NCBI GenBank assembly: GCA_964036155.1
Contig: OZ038423.1
Location: forward strand, 1-64,000
From: Diploscapter coronatus
Lineage: Eukaryota; Nematoda; Chromadorea; Rhabditida; Rhabditidae
Direction: 5' to 3'
DNA length: 64,000 nt
Under the pieces are notes generated by a model. That model made no database searches, was not told where the DNA came from, and was given only the letters and a program-made list of their open reading frames with translations. Both the position numbers and the translations under genes were made by a program. Below are positions 37,287 to 46,808 of this stretch, piece after piece (the first letter of the stretch is position 1; each line of letters starts with the position of its first letter).

Positions 37287-37670
37287 GACTCTGCAAATGT
37301 CAAGCATCAGACAGTTATCATTTTGAAGACTGAATTCTGTCTTTCTATTGTATTTGTGCTTTATTCGTACTTATGAACATAGAATTTTGCGGTAACATCG
37401 AGAAAACAGGCTCCTAGTTTATGAAAGCAAACTCGCTATAAAATTTCCTCTTTTACAATAACTCTGAAAAAAGCTATTCCCGATTGATACAACATTTCGG
37501 GGCACTCTATTATGATCAACTTGTAAATACTCTTTATCTTCTCTGATCTCTAAATCGTATCATGACTTTCCAATATTAAGCCATTGTTCAATTTCCGTGA
37601 TTCCGAATTAGTTTTACTCCTTTAATTTGTGCTTTCAGGCTTACCGTGTGAAATACAAAAATTACTAATA

Positions 37671-38025
37671 ATGGGAGATAACAAAATTACGATCTTTAAA
37701 GATAAAATGTCCCCGAAGATGCGGCAGGACGCGATTATGTGTGCAACAACTGCCATAGGATTGTGAGTATTTTTTCTATCTAGTTCTGATATAATGCAAT
37801 TAATCAACATGTTGACGTTTACTCCTTTTATAAGCTATTTATTTCAGATATAGTAAGTATTTTGAGATTGCAAAATACATAAGTGAAACATTCAATGATA
37901 TGCATGGAAAATATTGGCATTGCATTGTCGGAAATGCTGGAACTTATGTATGGCACGCTGATAATCATTATATTAGACTTAACTGGGGAGGCAACTCTAT
38001 TACTTTATTTAAAGCTAAGACTTGA
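37671..38025 (+). CDS. Dynein light chain LC8-like protein, copy 5
   Basis: Two exons, 37671-37762 and 37848-38025, encode 89 residues. The intron is phase 2 and uses GTGAGT as donor. Exon 2 is essentially identical to that of copy 3, including the variable stretch NAGTYVWHADN. Exon 1 differs from copy 3 at two codons (Ile-Met for Val-Leu near residue 22, Ile for Val near residue 29). The 3' segment belongs to the alternative type shared with copies 4 and 6, so this gene is a mosaic. The polyA signal is at 38506. Confidence 0.88.
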
Positions 38026-38526
38026 TCGTTTGGTTTTTCCATGTCTGGAATAAAAATTTGTTATATGGTTCTTGAATTTTACTATGACATTTAAGAATAA
38101 ACTAAAGACACTATTCTGTTAACTCTCCACATCATATTCTTGATAAGCTAATTAAAATACCAATTCGCTCTCGACTGATTTCACTTTCAAAATGTCGATT
38201 TTATTCGTAGTTTGAAAATTACGTAACCATTATAATAAAATAATGTTCAAAATGTAATGTAAATTGCACTTGAATCCCAATCCAGATTACTCAGTCGATT
38301 CTTTATCAACTCATTCTGGATTACTCCATATTAGGAGCATCAGTTTTCAATTGAAAAGTCATTTAAAAATGCAAAATGATATCATTTTCGATTCGTTTTG
38401 CTACTCCTCAGACCTTTTCTCGTTTAATCAATAATCACTGATTAGGTTTCTGTGATTCTTATCTCCGATTTCAACATTTTATGAGAAACATTTCTTTATT
38501 GTTTGAATAAAGGATTATATAATTTT

Positions 38527-39410
38527 TAGGGTGACATGAAGTAAATGGTTATCGGAGTGATCGATCCCATTAACCAATAAATGGAGCTAGTTCTAGGGGT
38601 GGTGGACAGTGATCCGCAATAGCTGTCTCAGGCCTCAAACTTGGGTTAAACCATTTATTAAAAACAAAAAGTAAATCCGATGAGAATTGTGCTGAGCAGC
38701 GAGAAATGCTGCTTTATCTCGAGACAGAAAGGTGGGAGGAAAGAGGGAAGAAAAAGATTTTCTTGCATCGGGAATAGATTCAATCTGAAAACATAGAAAA
38801 GGTGTGAATGTTCTACGAAATAGAAAAAAAACAAAGGTCTCAGTTCGCAACACTTGGATTTAGAATTTATATCGAAACATATCTATTCACCTGTAATCTA
38901 CAACTTGCCCCATATTTCATTTTCATATTTGGATCCAGTGGTCAAGTATAACTTTTATTGCGATAACAGTTAATTGCTGTTTCTAGAGGGTACTCGACTA
39001 AAATTCTACATTTATAAAATCGTTTCATAAAATAGCTTACGAAAGTTGTCATCAGATCTCGTCTGAACTATTTAAACGAAGAACATAATTAGAAAGTGAT
39101 TTGAATGAATTTTGAATTCAAATATTCCGTTATGTTCAATTTTGCTTTTTGAACAGAAAAGGCTCTCTGAGAGAGAATAGCCTTTCTGGGGTTAGTTGTT
39201 GGTTGATTAGTATGAACTGAGTTAACAAGAAGAACAGTTACTGACCACAATTTATTACAACACTATCAAGGATCGCTCGATCGCAGTCACAATTTTAAAG
39301 CAAAAGAAAAGGGTGGAGAAAGACGGGTATGATAGAGAAAACCAGGGAAATAGTGAAGAAAAGAAATAGAGAAAGGAATGTGCGCCTTTTGGCACATATA
39401 GTCTTGTTCA
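38527..39410. repeat. R-block copy C plus leader-side block
   Basis: The most complete uninterrupted R-block: GATCGATCCCATTAACC, AGTGATCCGCAATAGC, GGATCCAGTGGTCAAG, then GGGTTAGTTGTTGGTTG and the leader-side block from 39227. It shows the R-block without the 1,494-bp transposon. Confidence 0.7.
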
Positions 39411-39660
39411 GGCTTGCTAATATTACGGAGTATTATCGGAAAACGTTGGGAGAGGCATATCACTAAAATGCAATCAATTGCCTTCTCTTCCTAATGTTAG
39501 TATCCTCTTTATATAAATGATTCTGCAAATGTTAAACATTGGGCAATTGTCAGTTTGAGCATTTAGTTTTGTCTTTCTATTGCATTTTTGCTTTATTCCA
39601 CTTTTACATAACTCGTTTTACTCATACTTATGAACATAGAATTTCTCGGCAATATCGACA
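39410..39660 (+). promoter_or_regulatory. Orphan LC8 promoter block without its gene
   Basis: The promoter block is present, including TATATAAAT at 39510-39518 and CTGCAAATGTTAAACATTG. The match stops near 39660, at the point equivalent to 28880 in copy 2. Leader, start codon and both exons do not follow. The broken LC8 copy at 42701 is the likely other half. Confidence 0.6.
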
Positions 39661-40390
39661 AATCGAGATGGAAATTTCTAAATTTGTAAATTGTACGATT
39701 CAATACCCTTGAAATAATGGATATCCTTTCTGGTCTAGGAATGAAATTTAGATATGTCCGGCAAGATTATTGTGGACTGTCGATTATCGTTGATTGGAGG
39801 ACGAAATCGATATTCATGCAGCAATTAAAAATCGAATTTAGAAGAGCGAAATAGTGAGTTGCGTAGAAGAGAAACGAGACGAATAGCGTAATTTTTGAAT
39901 ATCGACGTTCTCCAATCAATAATAACTCGATGTACATTATATAGAAAACTTTCGAAGGTATCCAAAAGTAACGAGGGAAAATTGCAACTGAAATAAATAT
40001 TGATTAAAGTGAAGACTTCTTACTCTCTTCCTCTTGAGCATATTTCATTTGAATGCGAGATAACATTTTGAATAGTTTTCGAAATTGAGCAGACTATTGT
40101 TCAACCAATTCAAAATCCCTTCATTTATTTATTTCTAATTCCTAGTCATTTGCCAAAATTATTCATATTATGATAAGATTTCATCTCGCAAAATATTGAT
40201 TGAACATTATTATTCTCTTTTCAACTCTCATTCAATGTAAAAGCTTGCTTTCTTGCTCCTAATGATTATCGATTTTTAAAATTTATTTACGTATGAATGT
40301 GCAATTTATTTCCGAAATCAGTACAAATTTTTAATTTAAAAATTAGTTGAACATGTAAGCTAACTTTCAACTAGGCAACAATGCTCGCAT

Positions 40391-40455
40391 AGGTAGTGAT
40401 AGAGCAGCGCACCCCGCGGAGAGATGAGGGATCAGGTTCGAATCCTGACTGTGAG
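40391..40455 (+). tRNA. tRNA-like sequence (pseudogene or SINE head)
   Basis: A perfect pol III B-box GGTTCGAATCC lies in a T-arm (TCAGG TTCGAAT CCTGA). An A-box-like AGGTAGTGATAGAGCAG lies upstream. CTCGCAT and CTGTGAG could pair at six of seven positions as an acceptor stem. I could not find a convincing anticodon stem, so a functional tRNA is unlikely. A tRNA pseudogene or the head of a tRNA-derived SINE fits better. Confidence 0.4.
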
Positions 40456-40642
40456 AGGCATGAATTTGTATAAAGTAGCCGCTCGCAGCGAATCTAATCG
40501 AAGTATCGCTAGGTCACCGTCCTACATTTGTATGATCATTCCCAACATTTGTCTTACTGACTAATATTAGCTCGTTTTACAGCACACGAGGAAGGCATTG
40601 TTAGACATTGATTGAATTCGAAGTCAACCAAATTCAGTCGAA

Positions 40643-41290
40643 ATGAGTCATAGGTCTATAATAGATTCTACAAATCCCATTTCCAAAACCTCCAAAGCCG
40701 TAAGTTGAAATTCAAATTAATTTTCTGTAATGAACTATTTTTTTCAAAATGATGCCATTTTATCAGAGACTTTTAGCAACTACCATCATTTGTTGAAATG
40801 CTGAACGTTTCACAGAAGAATCTCATCAAAAGCCTATTGACTGTGGATAATTTATCTATTTCCGATAAAATCGCTAGCATCGATTCGATTTCGAAAGATA
40901 TGCCTAAGGGAGCACGAGTGGAATATAGAAAATGGCGCTTCCTAATGAATGGATCGAGGGTAAACCAAGAGCATTTTTACCAATAGGAAATGCCAACGAA
41001 ATTTTAGATGCCAGATTTCTACGCATTTCAGAGTGATCATATTAAGGAAATGATCGCTGCAATGCTTGGGAAATATACCGATTTAGGTTATTCAACTATC
41101 TGCGAAACAACCTATTTACTACTTTAGAAGAATTTGCCAAGAGAATAAATAGCATAAAGTCATCGTTGAATAACCCAGCTGCTTTCGACCAATGGCTGAA
41201 GAGTGAAGAAATCGAATTCGAGGAACTCCCAGTTCAGGAAGCTATGCAAACTGGATCAACTGCTCAATCGTCACGCCCTTATGTAAGGTT
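40643..41290 (+). CDS. Unrecognised small multi-exon gene
   Basis: Four exons join in frame: 40643-40699, 40777-40955, about 41000-41085, and about 41129-41284. Donors are GTAAGT, GTAAAC, GTTATT and possibly GTAAGG; acceptors are TTTTAG, TTTTAG and CTTTAG. The product is about 155 residues, charged and helix-rich, with no signal peptide or membrane segment. The part LPSFVEMLNVSQKNL followed by NLSISDKIASIDS loosely resembles the nematode DUF148 (SXP/RAL-2) repeat, but I would not assign it. The 3' end is uncertain: it either reads on to a stop at 41373 or splices at 41284 to an exon I did not find. The gene lies between the orphan LC8 promoter and broken LC8 copy 6. Confidence 0.5.
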
Positions 41291-41375
41291 GATTACGTTT
41301 TATCTTATGCTATATTATTTTCCGCCACCTGGAAAGATAGTCGTATTGAAAGGAAGGCATATTTATTTTCCTTAA

Positions 41376-42700
41376 TAGAATTGTGTTTTTGGCCATATGC
41401 TTAGAGGGCGCAAGTGGATTTTAGAATGAGAAGACTGGATAAAATTTAGTCCATATAAAAGTTCGATTTTTATCAATTCCGATGCTCTTTACCATTTTCG
41501 AAATGGATAATCCCATAGAAAGTTGTGACGTCGAAAAGATGTCTTCCGAATTTCCAATTTTGCTAACATTTTTTTTGTCAATTGAATTCGCGATCATGAT
41601 TTTTGAACACATCCAAACGATTGAAAATTGTCCAAAATCGTCATTTCCCGTTCATTTGAGAGAGGGAGCTGCAAAGATTCAAAGAAAAACGGCAGTAATG
41701 AATGAAAATGGGTTCATTTTTTGTTTCAATGCCAAAATAATGTATCCAAATTTCCATTTTACAACGGGAAAACACAAAATCGGTGCAACAGGGTCTTCTC
41801 ATGCATGATTTCTGTCTAAAAATTACCGCAAGGCTTCAATCCATTATAAACCGTTGGGGAATTTGATGAAGGCGATCCAAAATGTCGTTTCTTTTGCATT
41901 TTGAAAATAAATTATTCATTACTAAAATGGAAGTGATAATTCCAGAAAAGAATTGAAATCTCATTGATTAATGTGTAGTGAGATTATCGTATACATTTAA
42001 TGCCCTAACTCGTCGGAAATCGTAACATTTGCAATTATAAAATCTCGAACGTACTGTAAGTAATCGTCTTGAAGCGTAAAGAAATGATCATGAATAATTT
42101 GCCAAATCACTATATCTACATGAGAGACTTTCTCATGACATCTTTAATTGTACTCGTGGACTTTAAATTTAACAAAATCATTGACAGTCATATCACAAAC
42201 ATAGCGTTGGAACGTAAAACTTTGTTGTACTTGTCGTTGTCGTTATTCGCGGTCCCTACTTTACTATCAATTTTACCTTTTTCTTTGGCGTTCGCCCCCA
42301 GCTCAACATCATTTTCATCATGGCTAAAAAAGGATAACGTTTGCTCTTTTGAGACTCATCAGAATAAAACGAAGCAGGTCAAGAAATAACTTACTTTCAA
42401 ATATTCAACTATTAGACTGAGCATATGCTAATTTCAACACACTAAAAGTCAACAATAAAAAAAATTATGCTGAACGAATTTTCAAGATATAGATTGCAAA
42501 TTTAGCATATCAAACTTGAAAATTTAGCACTCCATCATTTCTCGAGACGTCCTGACTCTGTATAGAGAAAGACGCGCAGCGTAGGGTCGTGCATAATAAT
42601 AAAACGAACGACTTCTCTCATGAAATGAAACTTGATACAAAATTAGCATCCTAGCGTTAACGTTCACTTGAATTAATTGTCATTCATTCTTATAATATAG
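41376..42700. other. Stretch upstream of broken LC8 copy 6, no confident gene
   Basis: AT-rich. Open frames at 41482-41808 and 42069-42389 lack supporting splice structure or recognisable motifs. Either could hold an upstream exon for copy 6, but I see no specific evidence. The phrase TTAGAGGGCGCAAGTG near 41401 also occurs in the S spacers. Confidence 0.35.
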
Positions 42701-43051
42701 ACGGGAACAAGCGAAATTACGATCGAAGTGGATAAAATGTCCCCGAAGATGCGGCAGAACGCGATTACATGTGCAAAAAGTGCCGTAGAAATGTAAGTAC
42801 TTTCTATTTAGCTCTGATATAATGCAACTAATCATTATGTGTGATATTTACTATTTTCATAAGCTACTTATTGCAGATATAGTGATTATGCTGACATTGT
42901 AAAATACATATGTGAAACGTTTGATGATGTGTATGGAAGATATTGGCAGTGCATTGTCGGACCTTGTGGATATCGTCTATTGCAGGCTAATCCTCATTAT
43001 ATTGAACTTAAATGGGGGGACAATAAGATTATTCTATTCAAAACTAATTGA
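42701..43051 (+). pseudogene. Broken LC8-like copy 6 (no ATG, leader or polyA signal)
   Basis: Exons equivalent to 42701-42792 and 42877-43051 are fully open and keep the phase-2 intron. The codon matching the usual ATG is ACG, and the leader that precedes all other copies is absent. The next Met is residue 13. Homology to the family stops near 43436, before the usual polyA signal. The body is well preserved (DKMSPKMRQNAI, GRYWQCIVG, WGDNKIILFK), with its own variable stretch PCGYRLLQANP. The ACG is preceded by ATAATATAG, so splicing from an unknown upstream exon could still supply a start. Pseudogene is the simpler reading. Confidence 0.7.
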
Positions 43052-43762
43052 TTGTTTGATTTATCCATGTCTGAGATAAGGAGTTTGTTATATGGGTCAT
43101 GAATTTTACCATGATATTCGAGAATAAACTGAAGATACACTACTCTGTTAACTCTCCACATAATGTTCTTGATAAACTAATTAAATTGTCAGGTTCACTC
43201 TCAATTGATTTTACTTCAGTGCCGATTTTGTTAGTAACTTGAAAATTACGTAGTCATTACAATAAAATAACGTTTAGAATGTTCAAAATATAATGTAAAC
43301 TGAATTTCTAATTGTAAATTGCACTTGAATCCCAGTCCAGATTTCTTTACCAATTCATTCTGAACCATTCCATATTAAGAACATCAGTTTTTAATTGGAA
43401 AGTCATTTAGAAATGTTAAATAATATCGTTTTCCTTACCGTATTCTATTTAGTTGTGTCTTGGAATTTTCAGATTTCAAATGAAAGTTTTTTTTTCTGAG
43501 GACTAGTTTTTTTGGAGTTCATAGCGTTGTCCACCAAAGTATACCAAGTCATTAAAAATCACATTTTTACAAAAAAGTGGGGTACCATTTTATTTTTATC
43601 ATATTGTCCATTGTGAGTGACAAGTCCGTCACCAGTGCCCTTCGCGAAAGGGGGAGGTGCGAAACGCGTCGCGTCCTCATGCGTTGCGGGTTCCATTGTG
43701 AGGAGAATTTTTCATGCGAAATTCTCATTTTCGCTTATTATTATTTTTTTTTTTTAATTTCT

Positions 43763-43977
43763 GTCAAATTTCACTAGTTATCCATTAATTATCGATAGTT
43801 TTAAAAGTTCTGCAGAAGAAAATCATAGCAAATGTTTCAATTTCAATCAATCGTCTAGAAATCGCTAAAAACGAGATAAAAGAGCAAATTTTCGCTTAAT
43901 AATCGATAATCTAATCATAATCAACACTAATTGCTATTAGTTATCGGTAATTAACGGCCAATTAGTGAAATTTCGAC
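43763..43977. mobile_element. 215-bp inverted-repeat element
   Basis: Arms at 43763-43797 and 43941-43977 pair at most positions (AAATTTCACTA ... TTAATTA.CGATA). The interior is AT-rich without coding potential. No target duplication was identified, so it is called a MITE only by shape. Confidence 0.45.
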
Positions 43978-44273
43978 AAAAACAGAACAGGAACAATTTC
44001 TGGACAGCCCTGCTGTGTGCACAGCGGAATTATGAACTGTCCGTCGCATGCTTTTATGAAAATTATTGTAAGCTAGCAATTTGTTGGACTTCCTCTCGTT
44101 ACTTTCCAAGAAGGACTTTTGACAAGATGTATTTGAATATTTATGATTTTATGGTACCAACTACGTGGAGTAGTGACTATGCCGAGCTCGAGAACTGATG
44201 CAGCAGAGAAATTCTGCCGAGCTGCAAAAATCGTGTCATAGATAGAAGTTCGACGCGAAGCAGTCTAGTCATC

Positions 44274-44475
44274 AGAGTTTAAAGTTCCTGACACTGGCAC
44301 TTTAAATATGACAGCGAGAGAAAAGAAGGAATAGCATGAGCAGACGTGGCGACAAACGACAAGAAGAGGGGTGAGAAAAACTCGCTTTTCTTTTCGTCGT
44401 TTGCCACCGCGCTTTTTTATGCTACTTTTTCTCGCTGTCATGTTTAACGTGCCAGTGTCAAGAGCTTGAAACTCT
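44274..44475. mobile_element. 202-bp fold-back element
   Basis: Almost the whole interval folds on itself: AGAGTTTAAAG pairs with the end CTTGAAACTCT, CACTGGCAC with GTGCCAGTG, GACAGCGAGA with TCTCGCTGTC, and GGCGACAAACGAC with GTCGTTTGCC. Flanks CTAGTCATCA and CTACTAATCA may be a decayed duplication. It could give a long hairpin RNA if transcribed. Confidence 0.6.
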
Positions 44476-44575
44476 ACTAATCAGCACTCTATTAGCTACA
44501 GAACACAATATTAGAACTTATCAGGTAGACTGCTCCCGCCTCAAGCAGTATTTACGACTAAAAGAAATGGAAGCC

Positions 44576-44611
44576 AGGGCAATAAATCTAAACTTTTAGA
44601 TTTATTGCCCT
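44576..44611. repeat. 36-bp perfect palindrome
   Basis: AGGGCAATAAATCTAAA and its exact complement are separated by two bases (CT). It lies 100 bp after the fold-back element. It may be the tip of a decayed element or a hairpin site. Confidence 0.7.
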
Positions 44612-44809
44612 TTGTGCGAATTTATGGCCACCGAATGATCCTGTCTAAAATGTTATCAGGATCGCACGATTCCCTCCTTTAACGAATAAAATACGCGTCC
44701 CTTTTATCGTCATAATTTTTCAAAAATCAAAAGTTATCCGTGCGCGGGTTTGCTCTAGAGAAAGCGAAATAGTATATGATGTTTTTATTTCTCTGCAACC
44801 ATTTTTTAT

Positions 44810-44943
44810 GGCTGTAGGTACTTTGTTACCAAACGCTATTTCTTCCCTTTTTTCTTCTTATCCAACACTATTTCTGCTTTGGTAGCAAAATACTTACTTT
44901 TGGTAACAATGTACTCACTTGCGGTAACAAAGTACCTACAGCC
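44810..44943. mobile_element. 134-bp hAT-like MITE
   Basis: Ends are GGCTGTAGGTACTTTGTTACC minus its last base and the inverted complement. Flanking octamers TTTTTTAT (44802-44809) and ACTTTTAT (44944-44951) agree at six of eight positions. Several internal GGTAACAA-type phrases repeat, and the core ACACTATTTCT resembles that of the MITEs at 30539 and 62990. Confidence 0.6.
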
Positions 44944-45216
44944 ACTTTTATCCCCCTCTCGCTCTAACATAGGCGTATTAGCCCATCGCGCATATCTAGC
45001 CGGAAAAGTGAGGTCAGAGGAAAAGAAAAGGGGACTGGCCTAAAAACGCCTACGATATGGACGTTGTCTCCCGCCCACTGGTTTTTGCAATTTGCCCGCG
45101 CAAAGGAGACGCTCGTTAGTGGAGGGAATCGAGTGAGCATTTTTTCCTATTATAAATTCTATATTACACGCAGCAAAACCAACATTCGATCAACAATACA
45201 GCATTCGAGAGTGTAG

Positions 45217-45251
45217 GTCGTTATCCACCAAAAGCTTCGGTGGATAACGAC
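45217..45251. repeat. 13-bp stem hairpin
   Basis: GTCGTTATCCACC and GGTGGATAACGAC are separated by nine bases. GGTGGATAA recurs once more at about 45259. It lies directly upstream of the retrotransposon fossil. Confidence 0.6.
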
Positions 45252-45540
45252 GTAGTTTGGTGGATAAAGATCGCCTTCCGTATTCGAAATTCCATCTCAA
45301 ATCCAGTTTTCGAACATCAAGATTGGCAATTCAACTACTTCGATTGGAATTCCATAAGAAATTCTGACAAACCAGCGTTCCGCATTGATAGAGCAGCTAA
45401 AACAACGGCAGACGCTCTAAATCAAAAGAAGCCATAACAAATAGATCGGGAGATTAGACCAGGCGATCTAATATTCGAGAAAGACCCTGTTCCGAACACC
45501 AAACTAGCGCAACGTTGGAAGGGACCATTCCGGTATTGAA
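45252..45540 (+). mobile_element. Decayed LTR-retrotransposon pol end
   Basis: One frame reads like the C-terminal end of an integrase: a helix-rich part ending ADALNQKKP, a stop, then IRPGDLIFEKDP and KLAQRWKGPF, then another stop. The PGDL ... RWKGPF pattern is typical of the integrase C-terminal domain of LTR retrotransposons (Ty3/gypsy-like or related). Internal stops show it is dead. The class is not resolvable from this fragment. Confidence 0.6.
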
Positions 45541-45639
45541 AATCGAACACCCGAATTTACAAGTCTGAAAAGATGGGGAGATCGAAAAGTTGCACGAATC
45601 TCTTGTAAAATTAGCTAAGTAGATTCTTCCCTTTTTTCA

Positions 45640-46060
45640 AATCTCTTTTTCACAAAAATATGCTGATTTTTTGTATCGTTAGTCAATTTTCTCTTCCATC
45701 TTTGGAAAACGTTCGCGAGGACACTCGCTTGTGTTCCCCGGAGATGTAAGACGCATCTCTATTAGACAATCATAGATGTAGCCTAGGTTGGTACCAAAGT
45801 CCCTGCCTCGATCTCACCAAATTTTATAGTTCGAGACAGGGACTTTGGTATCAGCCCTATAGTCATTCTCTCTCTCCCTCTCTGTTTAGATATAAAGGTA
45901 GCTTTTTTGATAAGAGTCAGTCTTGTGCTTTGTCTTTATGCGAATCGCTGAATAAACCTAATGATATGTAATCGATATTGATATTGGATGTATCTGTATC
46001 TCTTCCATCTATGTGAGTAGCTACGGTGACGGCCAAGTCATCAGCATCCGGAATGCTACA
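45640..46060 (+). mobile_element. Probable LTR fragment following the pol fossil
   Basis: A TATAAA at about 45891 is followed about 70 bp later by AATAAA in GCTGAATAAACC (about 45950). This spacing of TATA box and polyA signal is typical of the U3-R part of an LTR. It lies directly 3' of the pol fossil. The LTR edges are not resolved. A small MITE sits inside at 45786. Confidence 0.4.
45786..45856. mobile_element. 71-bp MITE inside the LTR-like segment
   Basis: Ends GGTTGGTACCAAAGTCCCTG and the inverted complement of GGCTGATACCAAAGTCCCTG. No clear target duplication was found. The stem is about 25 bp with two mismatches. Confidence 0.5.
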
Positions 46061-46339
46061 TGTGCGAAAGCCCATTTCGTTTAGAATTTAAACAAGAAAC
46101 CAGGCATTTCCGCTATGTTTATTTATAAGCGGTACGAGGAATTTATGATTCTAGACTGTTCGGGTTTAACCTTGCCTCAAAATATTTCAATTTTTGGCAC
46201 CAATGACTTTGACAATGCTCTTATTGCAACGTTAGTCCTTGCAACATTTCATAGCACTTTGGAGAGAGGAGCATCAAACAACTCAAACCTATTCTGGAAA
46301 GATTGAGAGTTCTTCCAGAGATACAGACGCCAGAATGGA

Positions 46340-46470
46340 ATTTTTAGAGGGCGGAGCCATATATAAAGCGGCACCCTTACTTGTTACATCACTTCATATT
46401 TTACTTGTTCATCTTACTTACTTCGTGTTTACCTTTCATTGTATTCTATCCAGGAAATAAATCTTACCTA
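46340..46470 (+). promoter_or_regulatory. TATA box and downstream polyA signal, LTR- or promoter-like
   Basis: GGCGGAGCCATATATAAAG at about 46350-46368 is a strong TATA context. GGAAATAAATC follows about 90 bp later. It could be a second LTR fragment, or the core promoter of the magnesium transporter gene that starts at 46809. Confidence 0.35.
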
Positions 46471-46808
46471 TTTTGTGCAGTTCTACTTACCATAACCTAA
46501 GTACAACTTAAACTTAACACATCCTAAATACCTTGCACAATTTGTCGTGAATTTCTAGACTGTTTGGGTCAACTTAGTCTAGAAAAATTTAATCTTCCGA
46601 AAGAACTTCATTGAAACTAAATTTGTTCCCGTTTAATTTTAATTTTTAGGCTTATTCATTAAGTTTCCTAAAACTTTCACGTATTCCTAATTCTCCTTTG
46701 GATGATAAACTTTGCGTCAGCAATTCGGACTCCCGCAAAGAGCTCCTTTATCTTCTTCATTTTCTCAATTTTGATTCAAGGCGGCCGCGAGGATCGACTG
46801 GACCCACG

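Noticed and set aside
41482..41808. 108-codon frame upstream of broken LC8 copy 6
   Set aside because: No recognisable motif and no splice connection to the LC8 exons.
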